A stretch of 64,000 nt of DNA from Rhodococcoides kyotonense (GTDB taxonomy: Bacteria > Actinomycetota > Actinomycetes > Mycobacteriales > Mycobacteriaceae): contig NZ_FZOW01000003.1 of NCBI RefSeq assembly GCF_900188125.1, positions 248,001 to 312,000 on the forward strand. The letters are read 5' to 3'. This document shows positions 23,734 to 32,356 of this stretch, piece by piece (position 1 is the stretch's first letter; every line of letters starts with the position of its first letter). Position numbers and translations under genes: made by a program. The notes beneath the pieces are model-generated. The model made no database searches. It was not told the DNA's origin and saw nothing but the letters and a program-made list of their open reading frames with translations.

Positions 23734-24399
23734 GTGTTGCGACGACGAGTCACCGCGCTGACGGTGTGCCTGGTGCTGGCGGGGGTTCTGTACTCGGCGT
23801 GGGTGGCGGAGTTCTTCCTCGACACCGGTCTCGACCCGACGAATTCGTTTCTCAGCGAGCTGGACGCCTCGGATCAGCCGTACAAGACGTTCTTCTCTAC
23901 CGCCGACTTGATCACCGGGTTGTTGCTGATCGCGTCGTCGGGCATGGGCTTGTGGTTTCTCGTGAAACGACGCCTGACGACCATCGGCTGGATTGCCATC
24001 GGAATCTTCGGCGCTGCGACGATCGCTGATTCACAACTGCCGATCGAGTGTGTCGCGGCGAACGACCCGAGTTGCCCCGTCGAGCCCAGCGGACTGTTTC
24101 CGCAACTGCATCACATCCATGCGCTGACCAGCACGATCGCGGTGTTCGCCGTGTTCACCGCGATGATCGCGTTCACGGTGGCGTCCTTCCGATATCGCAC
24201 GTTCCCGCTGGTGCGCACGCTCGGCACTGTTGTCGTCGTCATCACGTCGTTGTCGACGGCGTGGCTGCTGATCGCCGACAATTTGCCCGGGTCGTACAGT
24301 CTCGGCGTCGCGCAACGCATTCAGGTGACGGGCATGTCGCTCTTCCTGGTGGTCCTCGGGTTCGCGGTTCTGGACCGAAAGGACGCTCCGACCAGGTAA
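23734..24399 (+). CDS. DUF998 integral membrane protein
   Basis: The 221-residue protein has six hydrophobic helices, the first at residues about 6-24 (ALTVCLVLAGVLYSAWVAEF). Between them lie conserved short loops such as NSFLSELDA and HHIHALTSTIA, typical of DUF998 family proteins, whose function is unknown. The cysteine pair in the loop CVAANDPSCPV may form an extracytoplasmic disulfide. The GTG at 23734 begins the conserved part; the open frame upstream to 23653 is made of the 30-bp tandem repeats and is not likely coding. It is followed after 11 bases by a LapA-like gene, probably cotranscribed. Confidence 0.8.
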   Translation: MLRRRVTALTVCLVLAGVLYSAWVAEFFLDTGLDPTNSFLSELDASDQPYKTFFSTADLITGLLLIASSGMGLWFLVKRRLTTIGWIAIGIFGAATIADSQLPIECVAANDPSCPVEPSGLFPQLHHIHALTSTIAVFAVFTAMIAFTVASFRYRTFPLVRTLGTVVVVITSLSTAWLLIADNLPGSYSLGVAQRIQVTGMSLFLVVLGFAVLDRKDAPTR

Positions 24400-24410
24400 C
24401 TTCTCGGAGT

Positions 24411-24635
24411 ATGTCGGGAAGAGACAGGACTGTTGGCTTTCTGAAGACGCACTGGATCTCCATTTTTCTGGTGATCCTGGCGGCGGTGTTCATCGCCGAA
24501 AACCGCTATACGACGACCATCGAGCTGTTCTGGCTTCACATCAGCTCGCCGCTGTGGTTGATACTGCTCGTTCTGTTCGCGGTGGGTTTCGCGGCGGGAC
24601 GGCTCAGTGGCCGCCGAAAGCCGGTGAAGAAATAG
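24411..24635 (+). CDS. LapA-domain (DUF1049) small membrane protein
   Basis: The 74-residue protein has two membrane helices: WISIFLVILAAVFIAENR near residues 14-32, and a second near 44-62 (LWLILLVLFAVGFAAG) followed by RLSGRRKPVKK. The spacing and the basic tail after G-x-x-x-G are the DUF1049/LapA pattern. In other bacteria LapA proteins are involved in lipopolysaccharide assembly control, a role that cannot apply directly here. It is a short conserved membrane protein of unknown role in actinobacteria. Confidence 0.82.
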   Translation: MSGRDRTVGFLKTHWISIFLVILAAVFIAENRYTTTIELFWLHISSPLWLILLVLFAVGFAAGRLSGRRKPVKK

Positions 24636-24645
24636 ACTCGGGCGC

Positions 24646-25134
24646 ATGTCGTTCACCGCTACCGCACTCGAGGGCACCAAGGCCGAGCAGTACGAGCAGC
24701 TGACCCAACAGGCCAAGGCGCTCGTCGAGGGCGAATCGGATCGCATCGCCAATGCCGCCAACATCTCGGCCCTCGTGTATCACGCTCTGCCCGAGGTCAA
24801 TTGGGTCGGCTTCTACCTGTTCGACGGGACCGAACTGGTCGTCGGCCCGTTCCAGGGTCAGCCGGCCTGTGTGCGCATCGCTCTCGACAAGGGTGTGTGC
24901 GGAGCCGCCGCGACGACGCGTGAGACCCAACGCGTCGCCGACGTCCACGCCTTCCCCGGCCACATCGCATGCGACGCGGCAACACGATCCGAGGTGGTCG
25001 TGCCGCTGTACGACGGCGAGGAACTCGTCGGCGTCTTCGACCTCGACAGTCCCGTTCCCGATCGTTTCGACGCCGACGATCAGGCCGGCCTCGAATCTAT
25101 CGCTCGGATCTTTCTGGAGTCACTGCGCAGCTGA
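24646..25134 (+). CDS. msrC: Free methionine-(R)-sulfoxide reductase (GAF domain)
   Basis: This enzyme reduces free Met-R-sulfoxide to methionine with thioredoxin, as part of oxidative-stress repair. The 162-residue protein is a single GAF domain with the three family cysteines in order: PACVRI, KGVCGAA and GHIACDAA. The last two form the catalytic and resolving pair. The surrounding segments LPEVNWVGFYLFDG and SEVVVPLYDGEELVGVFDLDS are diagnostic. The length is typical. The 3' end overlaps the convergent dihydroxyacetone kinase gene by 15 bases. Confidence 0.93.
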   Translation: MSFTATALEGTKAEQYEQLTQQAKALVEGESDRIANAANISALVYHALPEVNWVGFYLFDGTELVVGPFQGQPACVRIALDKGVCGAAATTRETQRVADVHAFPGHIACDAATRSEVVVPLYDGEELVGVFDLDSPVPDRFDADDQAGLESIARIFLESLRS

Positions 25135-26781
25135 CGCGGCCTCGAAGAACCACGCGATCACCAATGCACCCGGGTCGACGACGCCTCGCGCTGCGTCACC
25201 GACATAGGACGCGCGCCCTCGGTTCGCGGTGATCTCCTTCGTCGATTCGGCACCCGCTGCTGCCGCGTCCGCGGCAGCCCTGAGCCCGTCGGCCAGGTCG
25301 GTTGCAGCTTCGAGTGCGTCGACGGCCGGGGAGATGGCGTCGACCATCGTCTTGTCGCCGACGTGTGCGCCTCCGAGTTCGGTGATGCTGTCGAGCCCTT
25401 GTCGCGCAGCCCTGGCAATAGAGGCGAGGTCGACCGGGCCCAGCGACAGGTAGAACTGACGAAACCAGATCCCGAACAACGCACCCGATGTTCCGCCCGC
25501 ATGCCCTAGATACGCCTCCGACACCGCTTCGAATACTGTTCGGCCCGAATACCTTTCGCGCACACTCGGCAGGTCGAGTTGACTGAGCGCGGACACCATG
25601 TTGGTACCGAAGTCGCCGTCACCGGCGCGCCGGTCGAGTTCGGTCAGCGACGGCTCTTCGTCGAGCACGCGCTGGGCCCAGTTCGCAACCCATTCGGAGA
25701 CGAAAGTGCTTCTGTCGCCGCCGGTCTCACTGAGGACGTATGCAGGGCCGAATCCTTCACGTTCACCCAGAACCCCGCCCGACGTAGCGGCATTGTTCGG
25801 CCACGCAGGCGCATCGGTCGGCGCATCCCACAGCTCCAGGATCTCGTCGTCGACACGCACGAGCGTGATGGACGCGCCTGCCATGTTCAACGCCGTCACC
25901 AAGCTGCCGACGAGGGGACGTGCGATGTCGATTCCTTTGTCGGACAGGTACTCTGCCAGCTCTCCGTACAGCAGCTGCAGCTCCATCGGATGCGTCGCGC
26001 CGAGACCGTTGACGAAGGCGATGACTCGTTCTCCACGTTCGAGTTCGAGCGAATCCAGTATCGGCTGAGTCAGCGCCGCCACGATCTCCTGAGCGGGCAT
26101 CACCGGAACGCGCTGCGTTCCCCGCTCGCCATGAATACCGATCCCGAGTTCGATCTCACCATCGGGCAGATCGAACGACGGCTCGTCGGAACCAGGAAGT
26201 ACGCACGGCCGCAGCGCAACGGCCATGCTGCGGGAATTCGCGGCAACCCGCCGGCCGACGGACGCGACGGCCTGCAGCGAATCGCCGCGTTCCGCTGCTG
26301 CACCACAGATCTTTTCGACGACGACGGTAGCCGCCGTCCCACGTCGGCCGGGCCCGTCACCATCCGCGCGTTCCGTCGCCACGTCGTCGTCGACGAACAC
26401 GACATCCGACTCGATACCGTTCTCACGTAACAATTCTCGTGCGATACGGAAGTTCATGACATCGCCGGTGTAGTTCTTGACGATGTGCAGCACACCGCCT
26501 CCCGCATGCACGGCCTTCGACGCCTCGTGCACCTGCAGAGCGTTCGGCGACGTGAACACCAACCCCGGGCACACACCTGCGAGCATGCCCGCGCCGATCA
26601 GGCCTGCATGCATCGGCTCGTGGCCCGACCCGCCGCCGGACAACAGCGCGACCTGCCCTGCTGGCAACGGTTCGCGTCGGGTCAGAAACCCAGGATCGGA
26701 GTGCCACGCAATGTCGCCGGTGGAGGCAACGAGACCACGAAGTGCGTCGGCAACGAATGTGGACGGAGAGTTGACGAACAT
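25120..26781 (-). CDS. dhaK: Dihydroxyacetone kinase, fused DhaK-DhaL (ATP-dependent)
   Basis: It phosphorylates dihydroxyacetone (or glyceraldehyde) using ATP. The N-terminal DhaK domain (residues 1-330) holds LLSGGGSGHEP and the substrate-binding His217 in GIGIHGERG, which forms a hemiaminal with the ketone. The C-terminal DhaL domain (about 355-553) holds the nucleotide-metal motif AGDGDFGTNM (Asp388, Asp390) and GDKTMVDA. A fused enzyme of 553 residues is the ATP-using type rather than the PTS-linked DhaKLM. No transporter or glycerol genes are adjacent. It converges with msrC and ends in a 15-base overlap with it. Confidence 0.93.
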   Translation of the reverse strand: MFVNSPSTFVADALRGLVASTGDIAWHSDPGFLTRREPLPAGQVALLSGGGSGHEPMHAGLIGAGMLAGVCPGLVFTSPNALQVHEASKAVHAGGGVLHIVKNYTGDVMNFRIARELLRENGIESDVVFVDDDVATERADGDGPGRRGTAATVVVEKICGAAAERGDSLQAVASVGRRVAANSRSMAVALRPCVLPGSDEPSFDLPDGEIELGIGIHGERGTQRVPVMPAQEIVAALTQPILDSLELERGERVIAFVNGLGATHPMELQLLYGELAEYLSDKGIDIARPLVGSLVTALNMAGASITLVRVDDEILELWDAPTDAPAWPNNAATSGGVLGEREGFGPAYVLSETGGDRSTFVSEWVANWAQRVLDEEPSLTELDRRAGDGDFGTNMVSALSQLDLPSVRERYSGRTVFEAVSEAYLGHAGGTSGALFGIWFRQFYLSLGPVDLASIARAARQGLDSITELGGAHVGDKTMVDAISPAVDALEAATDLADGLRAAADAAAAGAESTKEITANRGRASYVGDAARGVVDPGALVIAWFFEAASAAQ

Positions 26782-26810
26782 TTCTCCACCCTAAGGCGAC
26801 TTCGTCGCAT

Positions 26811-26850
26811 GTGCACGAAAATACATAGCCCCCTATGTATTTTCGTGCAC
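26811..26850. terminator. Dispersed stop-codon palindrome, copy 1
   Basis: GTGCACGAAAATACATAG and its exact inverse flank CCCC: 18-bp perfect arms. The right arm supplies the TAG stop of the CoA-transferase beta subunit (26833). It lies between that gene and the dihydroxyacetone kinase start. Confidence 0.9.
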
Positions 26851-27477
26851 GTGCAGCGGAGCTGCAGTCGCCGCCTCGACCTGCTCGCGTGTGACGTCCG
26901 GTGCAAGCTCCACGAGTGCAAGGGTGCCGTCGCCGACCACGTCGATGACCGCGAGGTTCGTGATGATCCGATTCACGACGCCCTGGCCGGTGAGAGGCAG
27001 GGTGCAGGTGTCGAGAATCTTCGGGTTGCCGTCGCGGTCGGTGTGTTCCATGACGACGATGACGCGTCGGGCGCCGTGCACGAGATCCATCGCCCCGCCC
27101 ATGCCCTTGACCATCTTGCCCGGAACCATCCAGTTGGCGAGGTCACCTGTGCGCGAGACCTGCATGCCGCCCAGCACCGCGGTGTCGATGTGACCGCCGC
27201 GGATCATACCGAACGACAGCGACGAATCGAAGTACGCTGCACCGGAATTGACGGTGACGGTCTCCTTGCCCGCATTGATCAGGTTGGCGTCGATCTTGTC
27301 CTCGGTCGGGTACGGGCCGGTGCCGAGGATTCCGTTCTCGGAGTGCAGCACCACCTTGACGTCGTCGGTCAGGTATCCGGGAATCAGTGTCGGCAAGCCG
27401 ATTCCGAGGTTGACGTATTCGCCGTCGACCATTTCGGCAGCGGCACGCTGCGCCATCTGCTCACGAGTCCAACTCAT
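26833..27477 (-). CDS. 3-oxoacid CoA-transferase subunit B
   Basis: This is the beta subunit of a class I CoA-transferase that moves CoA from succinyl-CoA to a 3-oxoacid (acetoacetate or 3-oxoadipate). The 214-residue protein carries the catalytic Glu47 in the motif SENGILG, with GIGLPTLIP before it, and the [14 protein letters not shown] and [13 protein letters not shown] segments typical of ScoB/PcaJ. It overlaps subunit A by four bases. The last residues (LHVHENT) and the TAG stop are encoded by the terminator palindrome. Acetoacetate from HppD-linked tyrosine breakdown or 3-oxoadipate are plausible substrates; sequence alone does not decide. Confidence 0.93.
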   Translation of the reverse strand: MSWTREQMAQRAAAEMVDGEYVNLGIGLPTLIPGYLTDDVKVVLHSENGILGTGPYPTEDKIDANLINAGKETVTVNSGAAYFDSSLSFGMIRGGHIDTAVLGGMQVSRTGDLANWMVPGKMVKGMGGAMDLVHGARRVIVVMEHTDRDGNPKILDTCTLPLTGQGVVNRIITNLAVIDVVGDGTLALVELAPDVTREQVEAATAAPLHVHENT

Positions 27478-28235
27478 GCTCGACCTCCTGCACTGACGGT
27501 GCGCTTTTCGATTCGCTTGTCCTGAGGCCCGGTGTGCACGATGCGCTGCACGAAGACACCGGGGAGATGCACTGCGCCCGGGTCGATTTCGCCCGGTTCG
27601 ACGAGCTTCTCCACTTGCGCGATGGTGATCTTGCCTGCCATCGCTGCGAGCGGATTGAAGTTCATCGCGGTCTTGTCGAACACGAGATTTCCTTCGGTGT
27701 CACCGATCTCGGCATGCACGAGCGCGAAGTCGGCATTGATCGCCTCTTCCAACACGTAGCGCTTGGACCCGAAGACCCGAGTTTCCTTGGGGGGCGAGGA
27801 GATGGCGACGGATCCGTCGGCGTCGTAGCGCCACGGCATACCGCCGTCGGCGATGGGGCTGCCGACGCCTGCGGGCGTGAAGAACGCCGGAATTCCGGTG
27901 CCACCGGCGCGTAGCCGCTCCGCGAGCGTGCCCTGCGGTGTCAGTTCCACTTCGAGTTCACCGGCTAGATACTGGCGCGCGAATTCCTTGTTCTCACCCA
28001 CGTACGACGCCGTCACGCGGCTGATTCGTCCGAGCGACAACAGGATTCCGAGACCGTGGTCGTCGACGCCGCAGTTGTTGGAGAAGACCTCCAGGTTGCT
28101 CGTCTCGCCGTGCGAGATCGCTTCGATGAGCGCGTCGGGGATGCCGCACAATCCGAAGCCCCCGACCGCGAGCGTCGCGCCGTCACCGATGTCCGCAACG
28201 GCGGCCGCCGCGGACTCGTACACCTTTCCTGCCAC
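27474..28235 (-). CDS. 3-oxoacid CoA-transferase subunit A
   Basis: This is the alpha subunit of the same heteromeric CoA-transferase. The 253-residue product has the glycine-rich CoA-binding signature ([15 protein letters not shown]), the [11 protein letters not shown] segment and [15 protein letters not shown], all diagnostic. I place the start at GTG 28235, which follows AGGAG by seven bases; the frame opens further to a TTG at 28265 that overlaps the operator-like dyad. It is divergent from an IclR regulator, the usual arrangement for pcaIJ- or scoAB-type operons. Confidence 0.92.
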   Translation of the reverse strand: MAGKVYESAAAAVADIGDGATLAVGGFGLCGIPDALIEAISHGETSNLEVFSNNCGVDDHGLGILLSLGRISRVTASYVGENKEFARQYLAGELEVELTPQGTLAERLRAGGTGIPAFFTPAGVGSPIADGGMPWRYDADGSVAISSPPKETRVFGSKRYVLEEAINADFALVHAEIGDTEGNLVFDKTAMNFNPLAAMAGKITIAQVEKLVEPGEIDPGAVHLPGVFVQRIVHTGPQDKRIEKRTVSAGGRA

Positions 28236-28251
28236 AGTAGAGCTCCTCACG

Positions 28252-28286
28252 TGTTCACTCAGCAAACGCGCTGACGTATGTGAACA
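28252..28286. promoter_or_regulatory. Dyad between CoA-transferase operon and IclR gene
   Basis: TGTTCAC and GTGAACA lie 21 bases apart in the 154-bp gap between the divergent genes; a smaller CAGC/GCTG pair lies inside but is not concentric. It is a candidate IclR operator. Confidence 0.35.
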
Positions 28287-28389
28287 GTCAAGCGCCTATG
28301 CTCCACGCTGGCCAGAGCCTCGACGGAATCGGTCGCTGGTCGAACACGAATCCCCAGTGCGTCCATTCTATGGACGCTACGCTTCTGGC

Positions 28390-29154
28390 ATGGCTCCGAC
28401 CCCCAACGTCATCGCACGGTCCACGGCACTGCTTCGAGCGGTCGGCGCTGCCGAGCCCACGGGCGCATCGACGACGGAGCTCGCCCGTGCGACCGACCTG
28501 GCGCGCCCCACGGCGCATCGCATCCTGAGCTCTCTGGCCGAGGAGGGCTTTCTCGATCGAGACTCGGCAACCGGACGCTGGTCGCTCGGACCCGAGATGT
28601 ACCTGCTGGGGTCGGCTGCTGCGAGTCGATACGACATCACGGGCCCCGCGCGTGGCGTCGTCCACACGTTGGCAGCCGAGACCGGCGAGAGCGCATTTCT
28701 GTCGACGCGGCGCGGCGACGAGACCGTGTGCCTACTGCGCGAGGACGGCAGCTTTCCGCTGCGATCGCACGTTCTGTACGAGGGACTGCGACTGCCGCTC
28801 GGGGTCGCGTCGGCAGGCCTCGCAATTCTCGCGCACATGCCGGATCGCGAGATCGACGAGTACCTGGCCGGTGCGGATCTCGTGCCGGGGTGGGGAGCCG
28901 AACATTCGTCGGACGCCATCCGCACACGCATCGCGTCGACGCGTGAGACGGGATATGCCGTCAACCCTGCCCTGCTCGTAGAGGGAAGCTGGGGCATCGG
29001 CGCCGCGGTGTTCGACCGGTCGGGCAAGCCTGCGTGGGCGCTCAGCTTGACCGGCGTCGAGACCCGATTCCGACCCGAGCGCCACCACGAACTCGGTGCC
29101 ATCCTGCTCGCGCAGGCGCACCGGCTGACGGGTCTCCTGCACCCCGGCCGCTGA
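28390..29154 (+). CDS. IclR-family transcriptional regulator
   Basis: The 254-residue protein has an N-terminal winged helix (STTELARATDLARPTAHRIL, SSLAEEGFLDRD) and a C-terminal IclR ligand-binding domain (GESAFLSTRRGDETVCLL, then LPLGVASAGLAILAH and RETGYAVNPALLVEGSWGIG). Such regulators control aromatic and oxoacid catabolism. Its divergence from the CoA-transferase genes, with a shared 154-bp gap, strongly suggests it controls them. The ligand could be a 3-oxoacid or protocatechuate-type compound. ATG 28390 starts right at the conserved helix; longer frame extensions run back over the operator. Confidence 0.9.
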   Translation: MAPTPNVIARSTALLRAVGAAEPTGASTTELARATDLARPTAHRILSSLAEEGFLDRDSATGRWSLGPEMYLLGSAAASRYDITGPARGVVHTLAAETGESAFLSTRRGDETVCLLREDGSFPLRSHVLYEGLRLPLGVASAGLAILAHMPDREIDEYLAGADLVPGWGAEHSSDAIRTRIASTRETGYAVNPALLVEGSWGIGAAVFDRSGKPAWALSLTGVETRFRPERHHELGAILLAQAHRLTGLLHPGR

Positions 29155-29160
29155 TGCGGC

Positions 29161-29703
29161 TCAGGCAGGACGCGCAGACCGGTGCTGCTTCAGCAGCTCT
29201 CGATAGACCGCGGCGTTGAGACCGTTGTGGTTCACCTCGTCTTCGGTCAGCTCGCGGCGCACCTTGGCGGGCACTCCGGCAACGAGCGAACGTGGCGGTA
29301 CTTGCGTACCTTCGAGAACCAAGGCTCCCGCGGCGACGAGACTGCCCTCACCGATGACCGCGCCGTTCATGACGACGGCACCCATACCGACGAGACTGCC
29401 GTCGCCGATCGTGCATCCGTGCAGCACGGCGTTGTGCCCGACGCTGACGTTCTTGCCGACCTTCAACGGGAACCCCGGGTCGACGTGGGCTGCCACGCCG
29501 TCCTGCAGATTGCTGCCCTCGTCGATCGTGATGTCCTCGAACTCCGCACGAAGTACTGCGCCGTACCAGATTCCCGACGACGCGGCGATGTTCACGCGGC
29601 CGACGACGGTGGCCGTCGGCGCGACCCAGGCGTCGGGATCCACGGTCGGGCCACCCGCGTCGAGTGCCCACAGTGGTCCTTGTGCCGTCGGCTGTTCGGT
29701 CAC
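29161..29703 (-). CDS. Gamma-type carbonic anhydrase (left-handed beta-helix)
   Basis: The 180-residue protein is a hexapeptide-repeat left-handed beta-helix with the three zinc histidines of the gamma class: His73, His90 and His95 in AAHVDPGFP and VGHNAVLHGCTIG. The repeat phrases (VVMNGAVIGEGSLVAAGALV) are regular over residues 28-150, then RSLVAGVPAKVRREL caps the helix. Many close relatives are annotated as gamma-carbonic anhydrase family without proven activity. The start is the GTG at 29703 with AAAGGA seven bases upstream. It converges with the IclR gene with six bases between. Confidence 0.87.
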   Translation of the reverse strand: MTEQPTAQGPLWALDAGGPTVDPDAWVAPTATVVGRVNIAASSGIWYGAVLRAEFEDITIDEGSNLQDGVAAHVDPGFPLKVGKNVSVGHNAVLHGCTIGDGSLVGMGAVVMNGAVIGEGSLVAAGALVLEGTQVPPRSLVAGVPAKVRRELTEDEVNHNGLNAAVYRELLKQHRSARPA

Positions 29704-29759
29704 GTCGAGATCCTTTCGTCGGTGCGGTTCTTCGTTCACTGTGCCCGATGATCGCGTAG

Positions 29760-30272
29760 TCAGTCGCGACGACCCCTGTAGGCCGGGGCTTTCGGCGTGC
29801 GTGCGGACTCTCCCGCCTGAAGTAGCGGCATCGTTCGGTATCCGACGATCTCCGACAGCACGATGACGCTCGTCGACCGCGCAACCTCGCGAGACTGGTT
29901 GAGTACGATCAACATTCGCTGCAGGTCGTCGTGTGACGCCGCGGCGACTCGGCACAGCACGTCCCCCGAACCCGTCGTCGCGAAGGCCTCCAGTACACCG
30001 GGAATCCGCTCGAGCACGGCCGCAACGTCTTCCAGTGCGCCTTGCGCGATCTCGAGCGTCACGAAAGCCTGCACGCCGTAGCCGGCTGCATCCAGACCGA
30101 TGCGAGGTGAATATCCCTCGACGACGCCCAACTGCTCCAACCTGTTCAGACGGGCGGTCACCGTCGCCCGGGCGACACCGAGCGTTCTCGACAGTTCGAG
30201 CAATCCCACTCGCGAGTTCTCGTGCAGCGCAGCGAGTAAGGCCCGGTCCAGTTGGTCGAGCGGTGACGTCAT
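29760..30272 (-). CDS. Lrp/AsnC-family regulator
   Basis: The 170-residue protein has the AsnC helix-turn-helix (LDQLDRALLAALHENSR, LSRTLGVARATVTARLNRL) and an RAM ligand-binding domain (VTLEIAQGALEDVAAVLERI, TGSGDVLCRVAAASHDDLQ). It is divergent from hppD with about 130 bp between, and Lrp proteins are common regulators of amino-acid catabolism. Control of tyrosine degradation is therefore likely, with an aromatic amino acid as effector. The C-terminus carries a basic tail (TPKAPAYRGRRD). Confidence 0.9.
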   Translation of the reverse strand: MTSPLDQLDRALLAALHENSRVGLLELSRTLGVARATVTARLNRLEQLGVVEGYSPRIGLDAAGYGVQAFVTLEIAQGALEDVAAVLERIPGVLEAFATTGSGDVLCRVAAASHDDLQRMLIVLNQSREVARSTSVIVLSEIVGYRTMPLLQAGESARTPKAPAYRGRRD

Positions 30273-30287
30273 AGTCGAATTGTATAG

Positions 30288-31592
<1,305 letters not shown>

Positions 31593-31628
31593 CCCCAGCG
31601 CTCTCACACAGGTGAAACCAGCGACAAT

Positions 31629-32030
31629 CTATTTCGGACTTGCAATCGTGCGGGAGTCACCGCGGAATTCGGCGACGACGTCGTCACCGCTCGATATCGT
31701 GACGTCGTAGATCCCGTTGCGGCCGAACCGCGCTCGTTCGACGGCCTGTGCGATGAGGACGTCGCCGGCTTTCGTCGAGCGTAGATACCGGATGTCACAC
31801 CGAGCTGCGACCGCAGAATCCTCCCGACTGTTGCAGGCCATCGCGAAGGTGGTGTCCGCCAACAGGAACACGTAGCCACCATGGGTGATGGAGTAGCCGT
31901 TCACCATGTCTTCGGTGATCGTCATGGACATCGTGGCGCTGCCTTCGCCCAGGTCGATCAACTCGATTCCGAGCTTCTGCGACGCCGCGTCGACAGCGAA
32001 CATCTCGTGTGCTATTCGGTGCTGTGTCAT
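31629..32030 (-). CDS. paaI: PaaI thioesterase (hotdog fold)
   Basis: This 133-residue hotdog-fold thioesterase has the PaaI signature: VNGYSITHGGYVFLLADTT with the active-site Asn/Gly/Asp loop, followed by CDIRYLRSTKAGDVLIAQA. PaaI hydrolyses ring-hydroxylated phenylacetyl-CoA and related dead-end CoA esters, releasing CoA in phenylacetate catabolism. The ATG at 32030 has AGGAGG upstream with a somewhat long spacing (10). It is the last gene of a leftward unit starting with paaZ. The upstream frame reading to 32441 overlaps EthD and is not real. Confidence 0.92.
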   Translation of the reverse strand: MTQHRIAHEMFAVDAASQKLGIELIDLGEGSATMSMTITEDMVNGYSITHGGYVFLLADTTFAMACNSREDSAVAARCDIRYLRSTKAGDVLIAQAVERARFGRNGIYDVTISSGDDVVAEFRGDSRTIASPK

Positions 32031-32044
32031 GGTTTTTGCGCCTC

Positions 32045-32353
32045 CTACGCGCGCACCTCTTCCTGGGTGAACATCGTGACTCCGCCGGAGGCGAAATTGC
32101 GCAGGTCCTTGCCTGCCGCCTTCATCTCGGGGGATGCAAGACCGGCCTTCAGCGTTTCCTCGTCGGCGAAGTACAGATTCGCTATCGCATAGTAGGGCGG
32201 ATCTGACCTGTCCATGGATGCCACTTTGCCCCAGGTGAATTCGGTCAGACCTGGCACGATCTTCGCCAACGGCACGTGCACCGAGGTGTAGTAGTCGTCG
32301 AACGCCGCTGGGTCCTCGGGCTTGCCGTAGCAGACGGCCACGCGGAAGCTCAC
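32045..32353 (-). CDS. EthD-family protein
   Basis: The 102-residue ferredoxin-like protein has the EthD pattern: VCYGKPEDPAAFDDYYTSVH, PLAKIVPGL, and YYAIANLYFADEETLKAGL. EthD was first found next to an ether-degrading P450; relatives act as small dimeric barrel proteins, often of unknown catalytic role, in degradation operons. Here it lies between paaZ (4-base gap) and paaI (15 bases) and is cotranscribed with them. A role in handling a phenylacetate ring-opening intermediate is inference. Confidence 0.85.
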   Translation of the reverse strand: MSFRVAVCYGKPEDPAAFDDYYTSVHVPLAKIVPGLTEFTWGKVASMDRSDPPYYAIANLYFADEETLKAGLASPEMKAAGKDLRNFASGGVTMFTQEEVRA

Positions 32354-32356
32354 GGC

